Shown here: positions 39,001 to 53,169 of the stretch, one piece after another
Position numbering within the stretch: position 1 is the stretch's first letter
Layout of the letters: every line of letters begins with the position of its first letter
Source of the DNA: Paragordius varius
Taxonomy: Eukaryota > Nematomorpha
NCBI GenBank assembly: GCA_964247055.1
Contig: OZ176051.1
Coordinates: forward strand, 372,001 to 436,000
Length of the DNA: 64,000 nucleotides
Direction of reading: 5' to 3'
Translations under genes and position numbers: made by a program
Notes under the pieces: model-generated
Told to the model about the DNA's origin: nothing
The model's input: the letters and a program-made list of their open reading frames with translations, nothing else
Database searches by the model: none

Positions 39001-42000
39001 TTCGAGATCGGAGTATAAATGTAATTTTTATGAATTTTTTAAATATTTAAAATATTTATTTTATACGATTTTAAAAATAAAAATGGCTACCTAAAATCCA
39101 AATTTGATCAGGTGATGTCGCCATAATTTTTTTTGGGTAGCCCTATGGTAGTTCCATCATCACCCCAAATACTTTGGGGATCGGACTATAAATGTAATTT
39201 TTATGAATTTTTTAAATATTTAAAAAATTTATTTTATACGATTTTAAAAATAAAAATGGCTACCTAAAATCCAAATTTGTTCAGGTGATGTCGCCATAAT
39301 TTTTTTTTGAGTAGCCCTGTGGTAGTTCCATCCTAACCCCAAATATTTTTGAGATCGGACTTTAAATGTAATTTTTATAAATTTTTTAAATATTTGAAAA
39401 ATTTATTTTATACGATTTTAAAAATAAAAATGGCTACCTAAAATCCAAATTTGATCAGGTGATGTCGCCATAATTTTTTTTGGGTAGCCCTATGGTAGTT
39501 CCATCATCACCCGAAATATTTTTGAGATCGGAGTATAAATGTAATTTTTATGAATTTTTTAAATATTTAAAAAATTTATTTTATACGATTTTAAAAATAA
39601 AAATGGCTACCTAAAATCCAAATTTCATCAGGTGATGTCGCCATAATTTTTTTTGGGTAGCCCTATGGTAGTTCCATCATCACCCCAAATATTTTGGGGA
39701 TCGGATTATAAATGTAATTTTTATGAATTTTTTAAATATTTAAAAAATTTATTTTACACGATTTTAAAAATAAAAATGGCTACCTAAAATCCAAATTTGA
39801 TCAGGTGATGTCACCATAATTTTTTTTTGGTAGCCCTATGGTAGTTCCATCATCACCCCAAATATTGTCGAGATCGGAGTATAAATGTAATTTTTTTGAA
39901 TTTTTTAAATATTTAAAAAATTTATTTTATACGATTTTAAAAATAAAAATGGCTACCTAAAATCCAAATTTGATCAGGTGATGTCGCCATAATTTTTTTG
40001 GGTAGCCCTATGGTAGTTCCATCATCACCCCAAATATTTTTGAGATCGGACTTTAAATGTAATTTTTATGAATTTTTTAAATATTTAAAAAATTTATTTT
40101 ATACGATTTTAAAAATAAAAATGGCTACCTAAAATCCAAATTTGATCAGGTGATGTCGCCATAATTTTTTTTGGGTAGCCCTATGGTAGTTCCATCATCA
40201 CCCCAAATATTTTTGAGATCGGAGTATAAATGTAATTTTTATGAATTTTTTAAATATTTAAAAAATTTATTTTATACGATTTTAAAAATAAAAATGGCTA
40301 CCTAAAATCCAAATTTGATCAGGTGATGTCATTATAATTTATTTGGGTAGCCCTATGGTAGTTCCATCATCACCCCAAATATTTTGGGGATCGGACTATA
40401 AATGTAATTTTTATGAATTTTTTAAATATTTAAAAAATTTATTTTATACGATTTTAAAAATAAAAATGGCTACCTAAAATCCAAATTTGATCAGGTGACT
40501 TCGCCATAATTTTTTTTGGGTAGCCCTATGGTAGTTCCATCATCACCCCAAATACTTTGGGGATCGGACTATAAATGTAATTTTTATGAATTTTTTAAAT
40601 ATTTAAAAAATTTATTTTATACGATTTTAAAAATAAAAATGGCTACCTAAAATCCAAATTTGATCAGATTATGTCACCATAATTTTTTTTGGGTAGCCCT
40701 ATGGTAGTTCCATCATCACCCCAAATATTTTCGAGATCGGAGTATAAATGTAATTTTTATGAATTTTTTAAATATTTAAAAAATTTATTTTATACGATTT
40801 TAAAAATAAAAATGGCTACCTAAAATCCAAATTTGATCAGGTGATGTCACCATAATTTTTTTTGGGTAGCCCTATGGTAGTTCCATCATCACCCCAAATA
40901 TTGTCGAGATCGGAGTATAAATGTAATTTTTTTGAATTTTTTAAATATTAAAAAAATTTATTTTATACGATTTAAAAAAAAATGGCTACCTAAAATCCAA
41001 ATTTGATCAGGTGATGTCGCCATAATTTTTTTTGGGTAGCCCTATGGTAGTTCCATCATCACCCCAAATACTTTGGGGATCGGACTATAAATGTAATTTT
41101 TATGAATTTTTTAAATATTTAAAAAATTTATTTTATACGATTTTAAAAATAAAAATGGCTACCTAAAATCCAAATTTGATCAGGTGATGTCACCATAATT
41201 TATTTGGGTAGCCCTATGGTAGTTCCATCATCACCCCAAATATTGTCGAGATCGGAGTATAAATGTAATTTTTTTGAATTTTTTAAATATTTAAAAAATT
41301 TATTTTATACGATTTTAAAAATAAAAATGGCTACCTAAAATCCAAATTTGATCAGGTGATGTCGCCATAATTTTTATTTAGTAGCCCTATGGTAGTTCCA
41401 TCATCACCCCAAATATTTTGGGGATCGGACTATAAATGTAATTTTTATGAATTTTTTAAATATTTAAAAAATTTATTTTATACGATTTTAAAATAAAAAT
41501 GGCTACCTAAAATCCAAATTTGATCAGGTGATGTCACTATAATTTTTTTGGGTAGCCCTATGGTAGTTCCATCATCCCCCCAAATATTTTTGAGATCGGA
41601 GTATAAATGTAATTTTTATGAATTTTTTAAATATTTAAAAAATTTATTTTATACGATTTTAAAAATAAAAATGGCTACCTAAAATCCAAATTTGATCAGG
41701 TGATGTCGCCATAATTTTTTTGGGTAGCCCTATGGTAGTTCCATCATAACCCCAAATATTTTTGAGATCGGACTTTAAATGTAATTTTTATGAATTTTTT
41801 AAATATTTAAAAAATTTATTTTATACGATTTTAAAAATAAAAATGGCTACCTAAAATCCAAATTTGATCAGGTGATGTCGCCATAATTTTTTTTGGGTAG
41901 CCCCATGGTAGTTCCATAATCACCCCAAATATTTTTGAGATCGGACTGTAAATGTAATTTTTATGAATTTTTTAAATATTTAAAAAATTTATTTTATACG

Positions 42001-45000
42001 ATTTTAAAAAAAATGGCTACCTAAAATCCAAATTTGATCAGGTGATGTCGCCATAATTTTCTTTGGGTAGCCCTATGGTAGTTCCATCATCACCCCAAAT
42101 ATTTTGGGGATCGGACTATAAATGTAATTTTTATAAATTTTTTAAATATTTAAAAAATTTATTTTATACGATTTTAAAAATAAAAATGGCTACCTAAAAT
42201 CCAAATTTTATCAGGTGATGTCACCATAATTTTTTTTGGGTAGCGCTATGGTAGTTCCATCATCACCCCAAATATTTTCGAGATCGGAGTATAAATGTAA
42301 TTTTTATGAATTTTTTAAATATTTAAAAAATTTATTTTATACGATTTTAAAAATAAAAATGGCTACCTAAAATCCAAATTTGATCAGGTGATGTCGCCAT
42401 AATTTTTTTGGGTAGCCCTATGGCAGTTCCATCATCCCCAAATATTTTTGAGATCGGACTTTAAATGTAATTTTTATGAATTTTTTAAATATTTAAAAAA
42501 TTTATTTTATACGATTTTAAAAATAAAAATGGCTACCTAAAATCCAAATTTGATCAGGTGATGTCACCATAATTTATTTGGGTAGCCCTATGGTAGTTCC
42601 ATCATCACCCCAAATATTGTCGAGATCGGAGTATAAATGTAATTTTTTTGAATTTTTTAAATATTTAAAAAATTTATTTTATACGATTTTAAAAATAAAA
42701 ATGGCTACCTAAAATCCAAATTTGATCAGGTGATGTCGCCATAATTTTTATTTAGTAGCCCTATGGTAGTTCCATCATCACCCCAAATATTTTGGGGATC
42801 GGACTATAAATGTAATTTTTATGAATTTTTTAAATATTTAAAAAATTTATTTTATACGATTTTAAAATAAAAATGGCTACCTAATATCCAAATTTGATCA
42901 GGTGATGTCACTATAATTTTTTTGGGTAGCCCTATGGTAGTTCCATCATCACCCCAAATATTTTTGAGATCGGAGTATAAATGTAATTTTTATGAATTTT
43001 TTAAATATTTAAAAAATTTATTTTATACGATTTTAAAAATAAAAATGGCTACCTAAAATCCAAATTTGATCAGGTGATGTCGCCATAATTTTTTTGGGTA
43101 GCCCTATGGTAGTTCCATCATAACGCAAATATTTTTGAGATCGGACTTTAAATGTAATTTTTATGAATTTTTTAAATATTTAAAAAATTTATTTTATACG
43201 ATTTTAAAAATAAAAATGGCTACCTAAAATCCAAATTTGATCAGGTGATGTCGCCATAATTTTTTTTGGGTAGCCCCATGGTAGTTCCATAATCACCCCA
43301 AATATTTTTGAGATCGGACTGTAAATGTAATTTTTATGAATTTTTTAAATATTTAAAAAATTTATTTTATACGATTTTAAAAAAAATGGCTACCTAAAAT
43401 CCAAATTTGATCAGGTGATGTCGCCATAATTTTTTTGGGTAGCCCTATGGCAGTTCCATCATCCCCAAATATTTTTGAGATCGGACTTTAAATGTAATTT
43501 TTATGAATTTTTTAAATATTTAAAAAATTTATTTTATACGATTTTAAAAATAAAAATGGCTACCTAAAATCCAAATTTGATCAGGTGATGTCACCATAAT
43601 TTTTTTTAGGTAGCGCTATGGTAGTTCCATCATCACCCCAAATATTTTCGAGATCGGAGTATAAATGTAATTTTTATGAATTTTTTAAATATTTAAAAAA
43701 TTTATTTTATACGATTTTAAAAATAAAAATGGCTACCTAAAATCCAAATTTGATCAGGTGATGTCGCCATAATTTTTTTGGGTAGCCCTATGGCAGTTCC
43801 ATCATCCCCAAATATTTTTGAGATCGGACTTTAAATGTAATTTTTATGAATTTTTTAAATATTTAAAAAATTTATTTTATACGATTTTAAAAATAAAAAT
43901 GGCTACCTAAAATCCAAATTTGATCAGGTGATGTTACCATAATTTTTTTGGGTAACCCTATGGTGGTTCCATCATCACCCCAAATATTTTTGAGATCGGA
44001 CTTTAAATGTAATTTTTATGAATTTTTTAAATATTTAAAAAATTTATTTTATACGATTTTAAAAATAAAAATGGCTACCTAAAATCCAAATTTGATCAGG
44101 TGATGTTGCCATAATTTTTTTTGGGAGCCCTATGGTAGTTCCATCATCACCCCAAATATTTTGGGGATCGGAGTATAAATGTAATTTTTATGAATTTTTT
44201 AAATATTTAAAAAATTTATTTTATACGATTTTAAAAATAAAAATGGCTACCTAAAATCCAAATTTGCTCAGGTGATGTCTCGATAATTTTTTTGGGTAGC
44301 CCTAAGGTAGTACCATCATCACCCCAAATATTTTGGGGATCGGACTATAAATGTAATTTTTATGAATTTTTTAAATATTTAAAAAATTTATTTTATATGA
44401 TTTTAAAAATAAAAATGGCTACCTAAAATCCAAATTTGATCAGGTGATGTCACCATAATTTTTTTTGGGTAGCCCTATGGTAGTTCCATCATCACCCCAA
44501 ATATTTTCGAGATCGGAGTATAAATGTAATTTTTATGAATTTTTTAAATATTTAAAAAATTTATTTTATACGATTTTAAAAATAAAAATGGCTACCTAAA
44601 ATACAAATTTTATCAGGTGATGTCACCATAATTTTTTTTGGGTAACCCTATGGTGGTTCCATCATCACCCCAAATATTTTTGAGATCGGACTTTAAATGT
44701 AATTTTTATGAATTTTTTAAATATTTAAAAAATTTATTTTATACGATTTTAAAAATAAAAATGGATACCTAAAATCCAAATTTGATCAGGTGATGTCGCC
44801 ATAATTCTTTTTGGGTAGCCCTATGGTAGTTCCATCATCACCCCAAATATTTTGGGGATCGGACTATAAATGTAATTTTTATGAATTTTATAAATATTTA
44901 AAAAATTTATTTTATACGATTTTAAAAATAAAAATGGCTACCTAAAATCCAAATTTGATCAGGTGATGTCACCATAATTTTTTTGGGTAGCGCTATGGTA

Positions 45001-46434
45001 GTTCCATCATCACCCCAAATATTTTCGAGATCGGAGTATAAATGTAATTTTAATGAATTTTTTAAATATTGAAAAAATTTATTTTATACGATTTTAAAAA
45101 TAAAAATGGCTACCTAAAATCCAAATTTGATCAGGTGATGTCTTTATAATTTTTTTTGGGTAGCCCTATGGTAGTTCCATCATCCCCAAATATTTTTGAG
45201 ATCGGACTTTAAATCTAATTTTTATGAATTTTTTAAATATTTAAAAAATTTATTTTATACGATTTTAAAAATAAAAATGGCTACCTAAAATCCAAATTTG
45301 ATCAGGTGATGTCGCCATAATTTTTTTTCGGTAGCCCTATAGTAGTTCCATCATCACCCCAAATATTTTTGAGATCGGAGTATAAATGTAATTTTTATGA
45401 ATTTTTTAAATATTTAAAAAATTTATTTTATACGATTTTAAAAATAAAAATGGCTACCTAAAATCCAAATTTGATCTGATGTCGCCATAATTTTTTTTGG
45501 GTAGCCCTATAGTAGTTCCATCATCACCTTAAATATTTTTGAGATCGGAGTATAAATGTAATTTTTATGATTTTTTTAAATATTTAAAAAATTTATTTTA
45601 TACGATTTTAAAAATAAAAATGGCTACCTAAAATCCATATTTGATCAGGTGATGTCGCCATAATTTTTTTTGGGTAGCCCTATGGTAGTTCCATCATCAC
45701 CCCAAATATTTTGGGGATCGGACTATAAATGTAATTTTTATGAATTTTTTAAATATTTAAAAAATTTATTTTATACGATTTTAAAAATAAAAATGGCTAC
45801 CTAAAATCCAAATTTGATCAGGTGATGTCACCATATTTTTTTTGGGTAGCGCTATGGTAGTTCCATCATCACCCCAAATATTTTCGAGATCGGAGTATAA
45901 ATGTAATTTTTATGAATTTTTTAAATATTTAAAAAATTTATTTTATACGATTTTAAAAATAAAAATGGCTACCTAAAATCCAAATCTGATCAGGTGATGT
46001 CACCATAATTTTTTTGGGTAGCCCTATGGTAGTTCCATCATCACCCCAAATATTGTCGAGATCGGAGTATAAATGTAATTTTTTTGAATTTTTTAAATAT
46101 TTAAAAAATTTATTTTATACGATTTTAAAAATAAAAATGGCTACCTAAAATCCAAATTTGATCAGGTGATGTCGCCATAATTTTTTTTGCGTAGCCCTAT
46201 AGTAGTTCCATCATCACCCCAAATATTTTTGAGATCGGAGTATAAATGTAATTTTTATGAATTTTGTAAATATTTAAAAAATTTATTTTATACGATTTTA
46301 AAAATAAAAATGGCTACCTAAAATCCATATTTGATCAGGTGATGTCACCATAATTTTTTTTGGGTAGCCCTATGGTAGTTCCATCATCACCCCAAATATT
46401 TTGGGGATCGGACTATAAATGTAATTTTTATGAT
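36027..46434 (+). repeat. Mixed satellite with longer-range copies, no gene
   Basis: The rare TTGTTCAGG / CCCTGTGGTAG / CATCCTAACC monomer occurs at 36,186 and 39,279 (3,093-bp offset). About 40.1-41.3 kb is a copy of 28.4-29.6 kb: GTCATTATAATTTATTT (28,641 and 40,329) and CGATTTAAAAAAAAATGG (29,280 and 40,968) share an offset of 11,688 bp. Small deletions occur in GATCAGTGTCGCC (about 38,425) and GATCTGATG (about 45,475). From 42.2 kb the GCGCTATGG marker and the ATGGCAGTTCCATCATCCCC form begin. Everything seen is satellite. Confidence 0.83.
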
Positions 46435-49400
46435 TTTTTTAAATATTTAAAAAATTTATTTTATACGATTTTAAAAATAAAAATGGCTACCTAAAATCCA
46501 AATTTGATCAGGTGATGTCACCATATTTTTTTTGGGTAGCGCTATGGTAGTTCCATCATCACCCCAAATATTTTGGGGATCGGACTATAAATGTAATTTT
46601 TATGATTTTTTTAAATATTTAAAAAATTAATTTTATACGATTTTAAAAATAAAAATGGCTACCTAAAATCCAAATTTGATCAGGTGATGTCACCATATTT
46701 TTTTTGGGTAGCGCTATGGTAGTTCCATCATCACCCCAAATATTTTCGAGATCGGAGTATAAATGTAATTTTTATGAATTTTCTAAATATTTAAAAAATT
46801 TATTTTATACGATTTTAAAAATAAAAATGGCTACCTAAAATACAAATTTGATCAGGTGATGTCGCCATAATTTTTTTTGGGTAGCCCTATGGTAGTTCCA
46901 TCATCCCCAAATATTTTTGAGATCGGACTTTAAATGTAATTTTTATGAATTTTTTAAATATTTAAAAAATTTATTTTATACGATTTTAAAAATAAAAATG
47001 GCTACCTAAAATCCAAATTTGATCAGGTGATGTCGCCATAATTTTTTTTGGGTAGACCTATAGTAGTTCCATCATCACCCCAAATATTTTTGAGATCGGA
47101 GTATAAATGTAATTTTTATGAATTTTTTAAATATTTAAAAAATTTATTTTATACGATTTTAAAAATAAAAATGGCTACCTAAAATCCAAATTTGATCAGG
47201 TGATGTCACCATAATTTTTTTTGGGTAGCGCTATGGTAGTTCCATCATCACCCCAAATATTTTCGAGATCGGAGTATAAATGTAATTTTTATGGATTTTA
47301 TAAATATTTAAAAAATTAATTTTATACGATTTTAAAAATAAAAATGGCTACCTAAAATCCATATTTGATCAGGTGATGTCGCCATAATTTTTTTTGGGTA
47401 GCCCTATGGTAGTTCCATCATCACCCCAAATATTTTGGGGATCGGACTATAAATGTAATTTTTATGATTTTTTTAAATATTTAAAAAATTTATTTTATAC
47501 GATTTTAAAAATAAAAATGGCTACCTAAAATCCAAATTTGATCAGGTGATGTCACCATATTTTTTTTGGGTAGCGCTATGGTAGTTCCATCATCACCCCA
47601 AATATTTTCGAGATCGGAGTATAAATGTAATTTTTATGAATTTTTTAAATATTTAAAAAATTTATTTTATACGATTTTAAAAATAAAAATGGCTACCTAA
47701 AATACAAATTTGATCAGGTGATGTCGCCATAATTTTTTTTGGGTAGCCCTATGGTAGTTCCATCATCCCCAAATATTTTTGAGATCGGACTTTAAATGTA
47801 ATTTTTATGAATTTTTTAAATATTTAAAAAATTTATTTTATACGATTTTAAAAATAAAAATGGCTACCTAAAATCCAAATTTGATCAGGTGATGTCGCCA
47901 TAATTTTTTTTGGGTAGACCTATAGTAGTTCCATCATCACCCCAAATATTTTTGAGATCGGAGTATAAATGTAATTTTTATGAATTTTTTAAATATTTAA
48001 AAAATTTATTTTATACGATTTTAAAAATAAAAATGGCTACCTAAAATCCAAATTTGATCAGGTGATGTCACCATAATTTTTTTTGGGTAGCGCTATGGTA
48101 GTTCCATCATCACCCCAAATATTTTCGAGATCGGAGTATAAATGTAATTTTTATGGATTTTATAAATATTTAAAAAATTAATTTTATACGATTTTAAAAA
48201 TAAAAATGGCTACCTAAAATCCAAATTTGATCAGGTGATGTCGCCATAATTTTTTTTGGGTAGCCCCATGGTAGTTCCATAATCACCCCAAATATTTTGG
48301 GGATCGGACTATAAATGTAATTTTTATAAATTTTTTAAATATTTAAAAAATTTATTTTATACAATTTTAAAAATAAAAATGGCTACCTAAAATCCAAATT
48401 TGATCAGGTGATGTTGCCATAATTTTTTTTGGATAGCCCTATAGTAGTTCCATCATCACCCCAAATATTTTTGAGATCGGACTATAATTGTAATTTTTAT
48501 GAATTTTTTAAATATTTAAAAAATTTATTTTATACGATTTTAAAAATAAAAATGGCTACCTAAAATACAAATTTGATCAGGTGATGTCACCAGAATTTTT
48601 TTTGGGTAGCCCTATGGTAGTTCCATCATCACCCCAATATTTTCGAGATCGGAGTATAAATGTAATTTTTATGAATTTTTTAAATATTTAAAAAATTTAT
48701 TTTATACGATTTTAAAAATAAAAATGGCTACCTAAAATCCAAATTTGATCAGGTGATGTAACCAAAATTTTTTTTTGGTAGCCCTATGGTAGTTCCATCA
48801 TCACCCCAAATATTGTTGAGATCGGAGTATAAATGTAAATTTTTTGAATTTTTTAAATATTTAAAAAATTTATTTTATACGATTTTAAAAATAAAAATGG
48901 CTACCTAAAATCCAAATTTGATTGGGTGATGTCACCATAATTTTTTTTTGGTAGCCCTATGGTAGTTCCATCATCACCCCAAATATTGTCGAGATAGGAG
49001 TATAAATGTAAATTTTTTGAATTTTTTAAATATTTAAAAAATTTATTTTATACAATTTTAAAATAAAAAATGGCTACCTAAAATCCAAATTTGATCAGGT
49101 GATGTTGCCATAATTTTTTTTGGGTAGCCCTATAGTAGTTCCATCATCACCCCAAATATTTTTGAGATCGGACTTTAAATGTAATTTTTATGAATTTTTT
49201 AAATATTTAAAAAAATTATTTTATACGATTTTAAAAATTAAAATGGCTACCTAAAATCCAAATTTGATCAGGTGATGTCGCCATAATTTTTTTTGGGTAG
49301 CCCCATGGTAGTTCCATAATCACCCCAAATATTTTGGGGATCGGACTATAAATGTAATTTTTATAAATTTTTTAAATATTTAAAAAATTTATTTTATACG

Positions 49401-51343
49401 ATTTTAAAAATAAAAATGGCTACCTAAAATCCAAATTTGATCAGGTGATGTCACCATATTTTTTTTGGGTAGCGCTATGGTAGTTCCATCATCACCCCAA
49501 ATATTTTGGGGATCGGACTATAAATGTAATTTTTATGATTTTTTTAAATATTTAAAAAATTTATTTTATACGATTTTAAAAATAAAAATGGCTACCTAAA
49601 ATCCAAATTTGATCAGGTGATGTCACCATATTTTATTTGGGTAGCGCTATGGTAGTTCCATCATCACCCCAAATATTTTCGAGATCGGAGTATAAATGTA
49701 ATTTTTATGAATTTTTTAAATATTTAAAAAATTTATTTTATACGATTTTAAAAATAAAAATGGCTACCTAAAATACAAATTTGATCAGGTGATGTCGCCA
49801 TAATTTTTTTTGGGTAGCCCTATGGTAGTTCCATCATCCCCAAATATTTTTGAGATCGGACTTTAAATGTAATTTTTATGAATTTTTTAAATATTTAAAA
49901 AATTTATTTTATACGATTTTAAAAATAAAAATGGCTACCTAAAATCCAAATTTGATCAGGTGATGTCGCCATAATTTTTTTTGGGTAGACCTATAGTAGT
50001 TCCATCATCACCCCAAATATTTTTGAGATCGGAGTATAAATGTAATTTTTATGAATTTTTTAAATATTTAAAAAATTTATTTTATACGATTTTAAAAATA
50101 AAAATGGCTACCTAAAATCCAAATTTGATCAGGTGATGTCACCATAATTTTTTTTGGGTAGCGCTATGGTAGTTCCATCATCACCCCAAATATTTTCGAG
50201 ATCGGAGTATAAATGTAATTTTTATGGATTTTATAAATATTTAAAAAATTAATTTTATACGATTTTAAAAATAAAAATGGCTACCTAAAATCCATATTTG
50301 ATCAGGTGATGTCGCCATAATTTTTTTTGGGTAGCCCTATGGTAGTTCCATCATCACCCCAAATATTTTGGGGATCGGACTATAAATGTAATTTTTATGA
50401 TTTTTTTAAATATTTAAAAAATTTATTTTATACGATTTTAAAAATAAAAATGGCTACCTAAAATCCAAATTTGATCAGGTGATGTCACCATATTTTTTTT
50501 GGGTAGCGCTATGGTAGTTCCATCATCACCCCAAATATTTTCGAGATCGGAGTATAAATGTAATTTTTATGAATTTTTTAAATATTTAAAAAATTTATTT
50601 TATACGATTTTAAAAATAAAAATGGCTACCTAAAATACAAATTTGATCAGGTGATGTCGCCATAATTTTTTTTGGGTAGCCCTATGGTAGTTCCATCATC
50701 CCCAAATATTTTTGAGATCGGACTTTAAATGTAATTTATATGAATTTTTTAAATATTTAAAAAATTTATTTTATACGATTTTAAAAATAAAAATGGCTAC
50801 CTAAAATCCAAATTTGATCAGGTGATGTCGCCATAATTTTTTTTGGGTAGACCTATAGTAGTTCCATCATCACCCCAAATATTTTTGAGATCGGAGTATA
50901 AATGTAATTTTTATGAATTTTTTAAATATTTAAAAAATTTATTTTATACGATTTTAAAAATAAAAATGGCTACCTAAAATCCAAATTTGATCAGGTGATG
51001 TCACCATAATTTTTTTTGGGTAGCGCTATGGTAGTTCCATCATCACCCCAAATATTTTCGAGATCGGAGTATAAATGTAATTTTTATGGATTTTATAAAT
51101 ATTTAAAAAATTAATTTTATACGATTTTAAAAATAAAAATGGCTACCTAAAATCCAAATTTGATCAGGTGATGTCGCCATAATTTTTTTTGGGTAGCCCC
51201 ATGGTAGTTCCATAATCACCCCAAATATTTTGGGGATCGGACTATAAATGTAATTTTTATAAATTTTTTAAATATTTAAAAAATTTATTTTATACAATTT
51301 TAAAAATAAAAATGGCTACCTAAAATCCAAATTTGATCAGGTG
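46435..51343 (+). repeat. Five-monomer repeat (862 bp) inside a 2,933-bp-offset duplication
   Basis: GTAGACCTATAG at 47,052 and 47,914, and GGATTTTATAAAT at about 47,292 and 48,154, define an 862-bp five-monomer unit in two tandem copies. The pair is itself copied: 46,435-48,410 matches 49,368-51,343 at 2,933 bp, with GTAGAC at 49,985 and 50,847. Small differences, such as AATTAATTTTA against AATTTATTTTA near 46,625, separate the copies. A further partial unit follows at 52,231. Confidence 0.82.
48740..49400 (+). repeat. GATTGGGTG block present four times to the right
   Basis: A run containing ACCAAAATTTTTTTTTGG, GATTGGGTGATG, GATGTTGCC and TTTTAAAAATTAAAATGG occurs here and again near 51.3, 53.8 and 58.2 kb, with GATTGGG at 48,920, 51,508, 53,928 and 58,414. 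The first step is 2,588 bp, the second 2,420 and the third 4,486, so the block has been moved by events of different sizes. It also carries TATACAATTTT, in which the usual TACGAT has become TACAAT. Confidence 0.78.
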
Positions 51344-53169
51344 ATGTAACCAAAATTTTTTTTTGGTAGCCCTATGGTAGTTCCATCATCACCCCAAATA
51401 TTGTCGAGATCGGAGTATAAATGTAAATTTTTTGAATTTTTTAAATATTTAAAAAATTTATTTTATACGATTTTAAAAATAAAAATGGCTACCTAAAATC
51501 CAAATTTGATTGGGTGATGTCACCATAATTTTTTTTTGGTAGCCCTATGGTAGTTCCATCATCACCCCAAATATTGTCGAGATCGGAGTATAAATGTAAA
51601 TTTTTTGAATTTTTTAAATATTTAAAAAATTTATTTTATACAATTTTAAAATACAAAATGGCTACCTAAAATCCAAATTTGATCAGGTGATGTTGCCATA
51701 ATTTTTTTTGGGTAGCCCTATAGTAGTTCCATCATCACCCCAAATATTTTTGAGATCGGACTTTAAATGTAATTTTTATGAATTTTTTAAATATTTCAAA
51801 AAATTATTTTATACGATTTTAAAAATTAAAATGGCTACCTAAAATCCAAATTTGATCAGGTGATGTCGCCATAATTTTTTTTGGGTAGCCCCATGGTAGT
51901 TCCATAATCACCCCAAATATTTTGGGGATCGGACTATAAATGTAATTTTTATAAATTTTTTAAATATTTAAAAAATTTATTTTATACGATTTTAAAAATA
52001 AAAATGGCTACCTAAAATCCAAATTTGATCAGGTGATGTTGCCATAATTTTTTTTGGGTAGCCCTATAGTAGTTCCATCATCAACCCAAATATTTTTGAG
52101 ATCGGACTATAATTGTAATTTTTATGAATTTTTTAAATATTTAAAAAATTTATTTTATACGATTTTAAAAATAAAAATGGCTACCTAAAATCCAAATTTG
52201 ATCAGGTGATGTCGCCATAATTTTTTTTGGGTAGACCTATAGTAGTTCCATCATCACCCCAAATATTTTTGAGATCGGAGTATAAATGTAATTTTTATGA
52301 ATTTTTTAAATATTTAAAAAATTTATTTTATACGATTTTAAAAATAAAAATGGCTACCTAAAATCCAAATTTGATCAGGTGATGTCACCATAATTTTTTT
52401 TGGGTAGCGCTATGGTAGTTCCATCATCACCCCAAATATTTTCGAGATCGGAGTATAAATGTAATTTTTATGGATTTTATAAATATTTAAAAAATTAATT
52501 TTATACGATTTTAAAAATAAAAATGGCTACCTAAAATCCAAATTTGATCAGGTGATGTCGCCATAATTTTTTTTGGGTAGCCCCATGGTAGTTCCATAAT
52601 CACCCCAAATATTTTGGGGATCGGACTATAAATGTAATTTTTATAAATTTTTTAAATATTTAAAAAATTTATTTTATACAATTTTAAAAATAAAAATGGC
52701 TACCTAAAATCCAAATTTGATCAGGTGATGTCACCATAATTTTTTTTGGGTAACCCTATGGTGGTTCCATCATCACCCTAAATATTTTTGAGATCGGAGT
52801 ATAAATGTAATTTTTATGAATTTTTTAAATATTTAAAAAATTTATTTTATACGATTTTAAAAATAAAAATGGCTACCTAAAATCCAAATTTGATCAGGTG
52901 ATGTTGCCATAATTTTTTTTGGGTAGCCCTATGGTAGTTCCATCATAACCCCAAATATTTTTGAGATCGGACTTTAAATGTAATTTTCATGAATTTTTTA
53001 AATATTTAAAAAATTTATTTTATACAATTTAAAAATAAAAATGGCTACCTAAAATCCAAATTTGATCAGGTGATGTTGCCATAATTTTTTTTGGGTAGCC
53101 CTAGAGTAGTTCCATCATCACCCCAAATATTTTTGAGATCGGACTATAATTGTAATTTTTATGAATTTT
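51344..53169 (+). repeat. Mixed satellite linking the two duplicated zones, no gene
   Basis: This stretch is built of units related to both neighbours: a second GATTGGG block (51,508), a third GTAGACCTATAG unit (52,231), a GTAATTTTCATGAA unit (52,987) and a CCTAGAGTAG unit (about 53,100). The last two return at about 55,921 and 56,036 and again at 60,407 and 60,522. No other sequence type is present. Confidence 0.8.
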
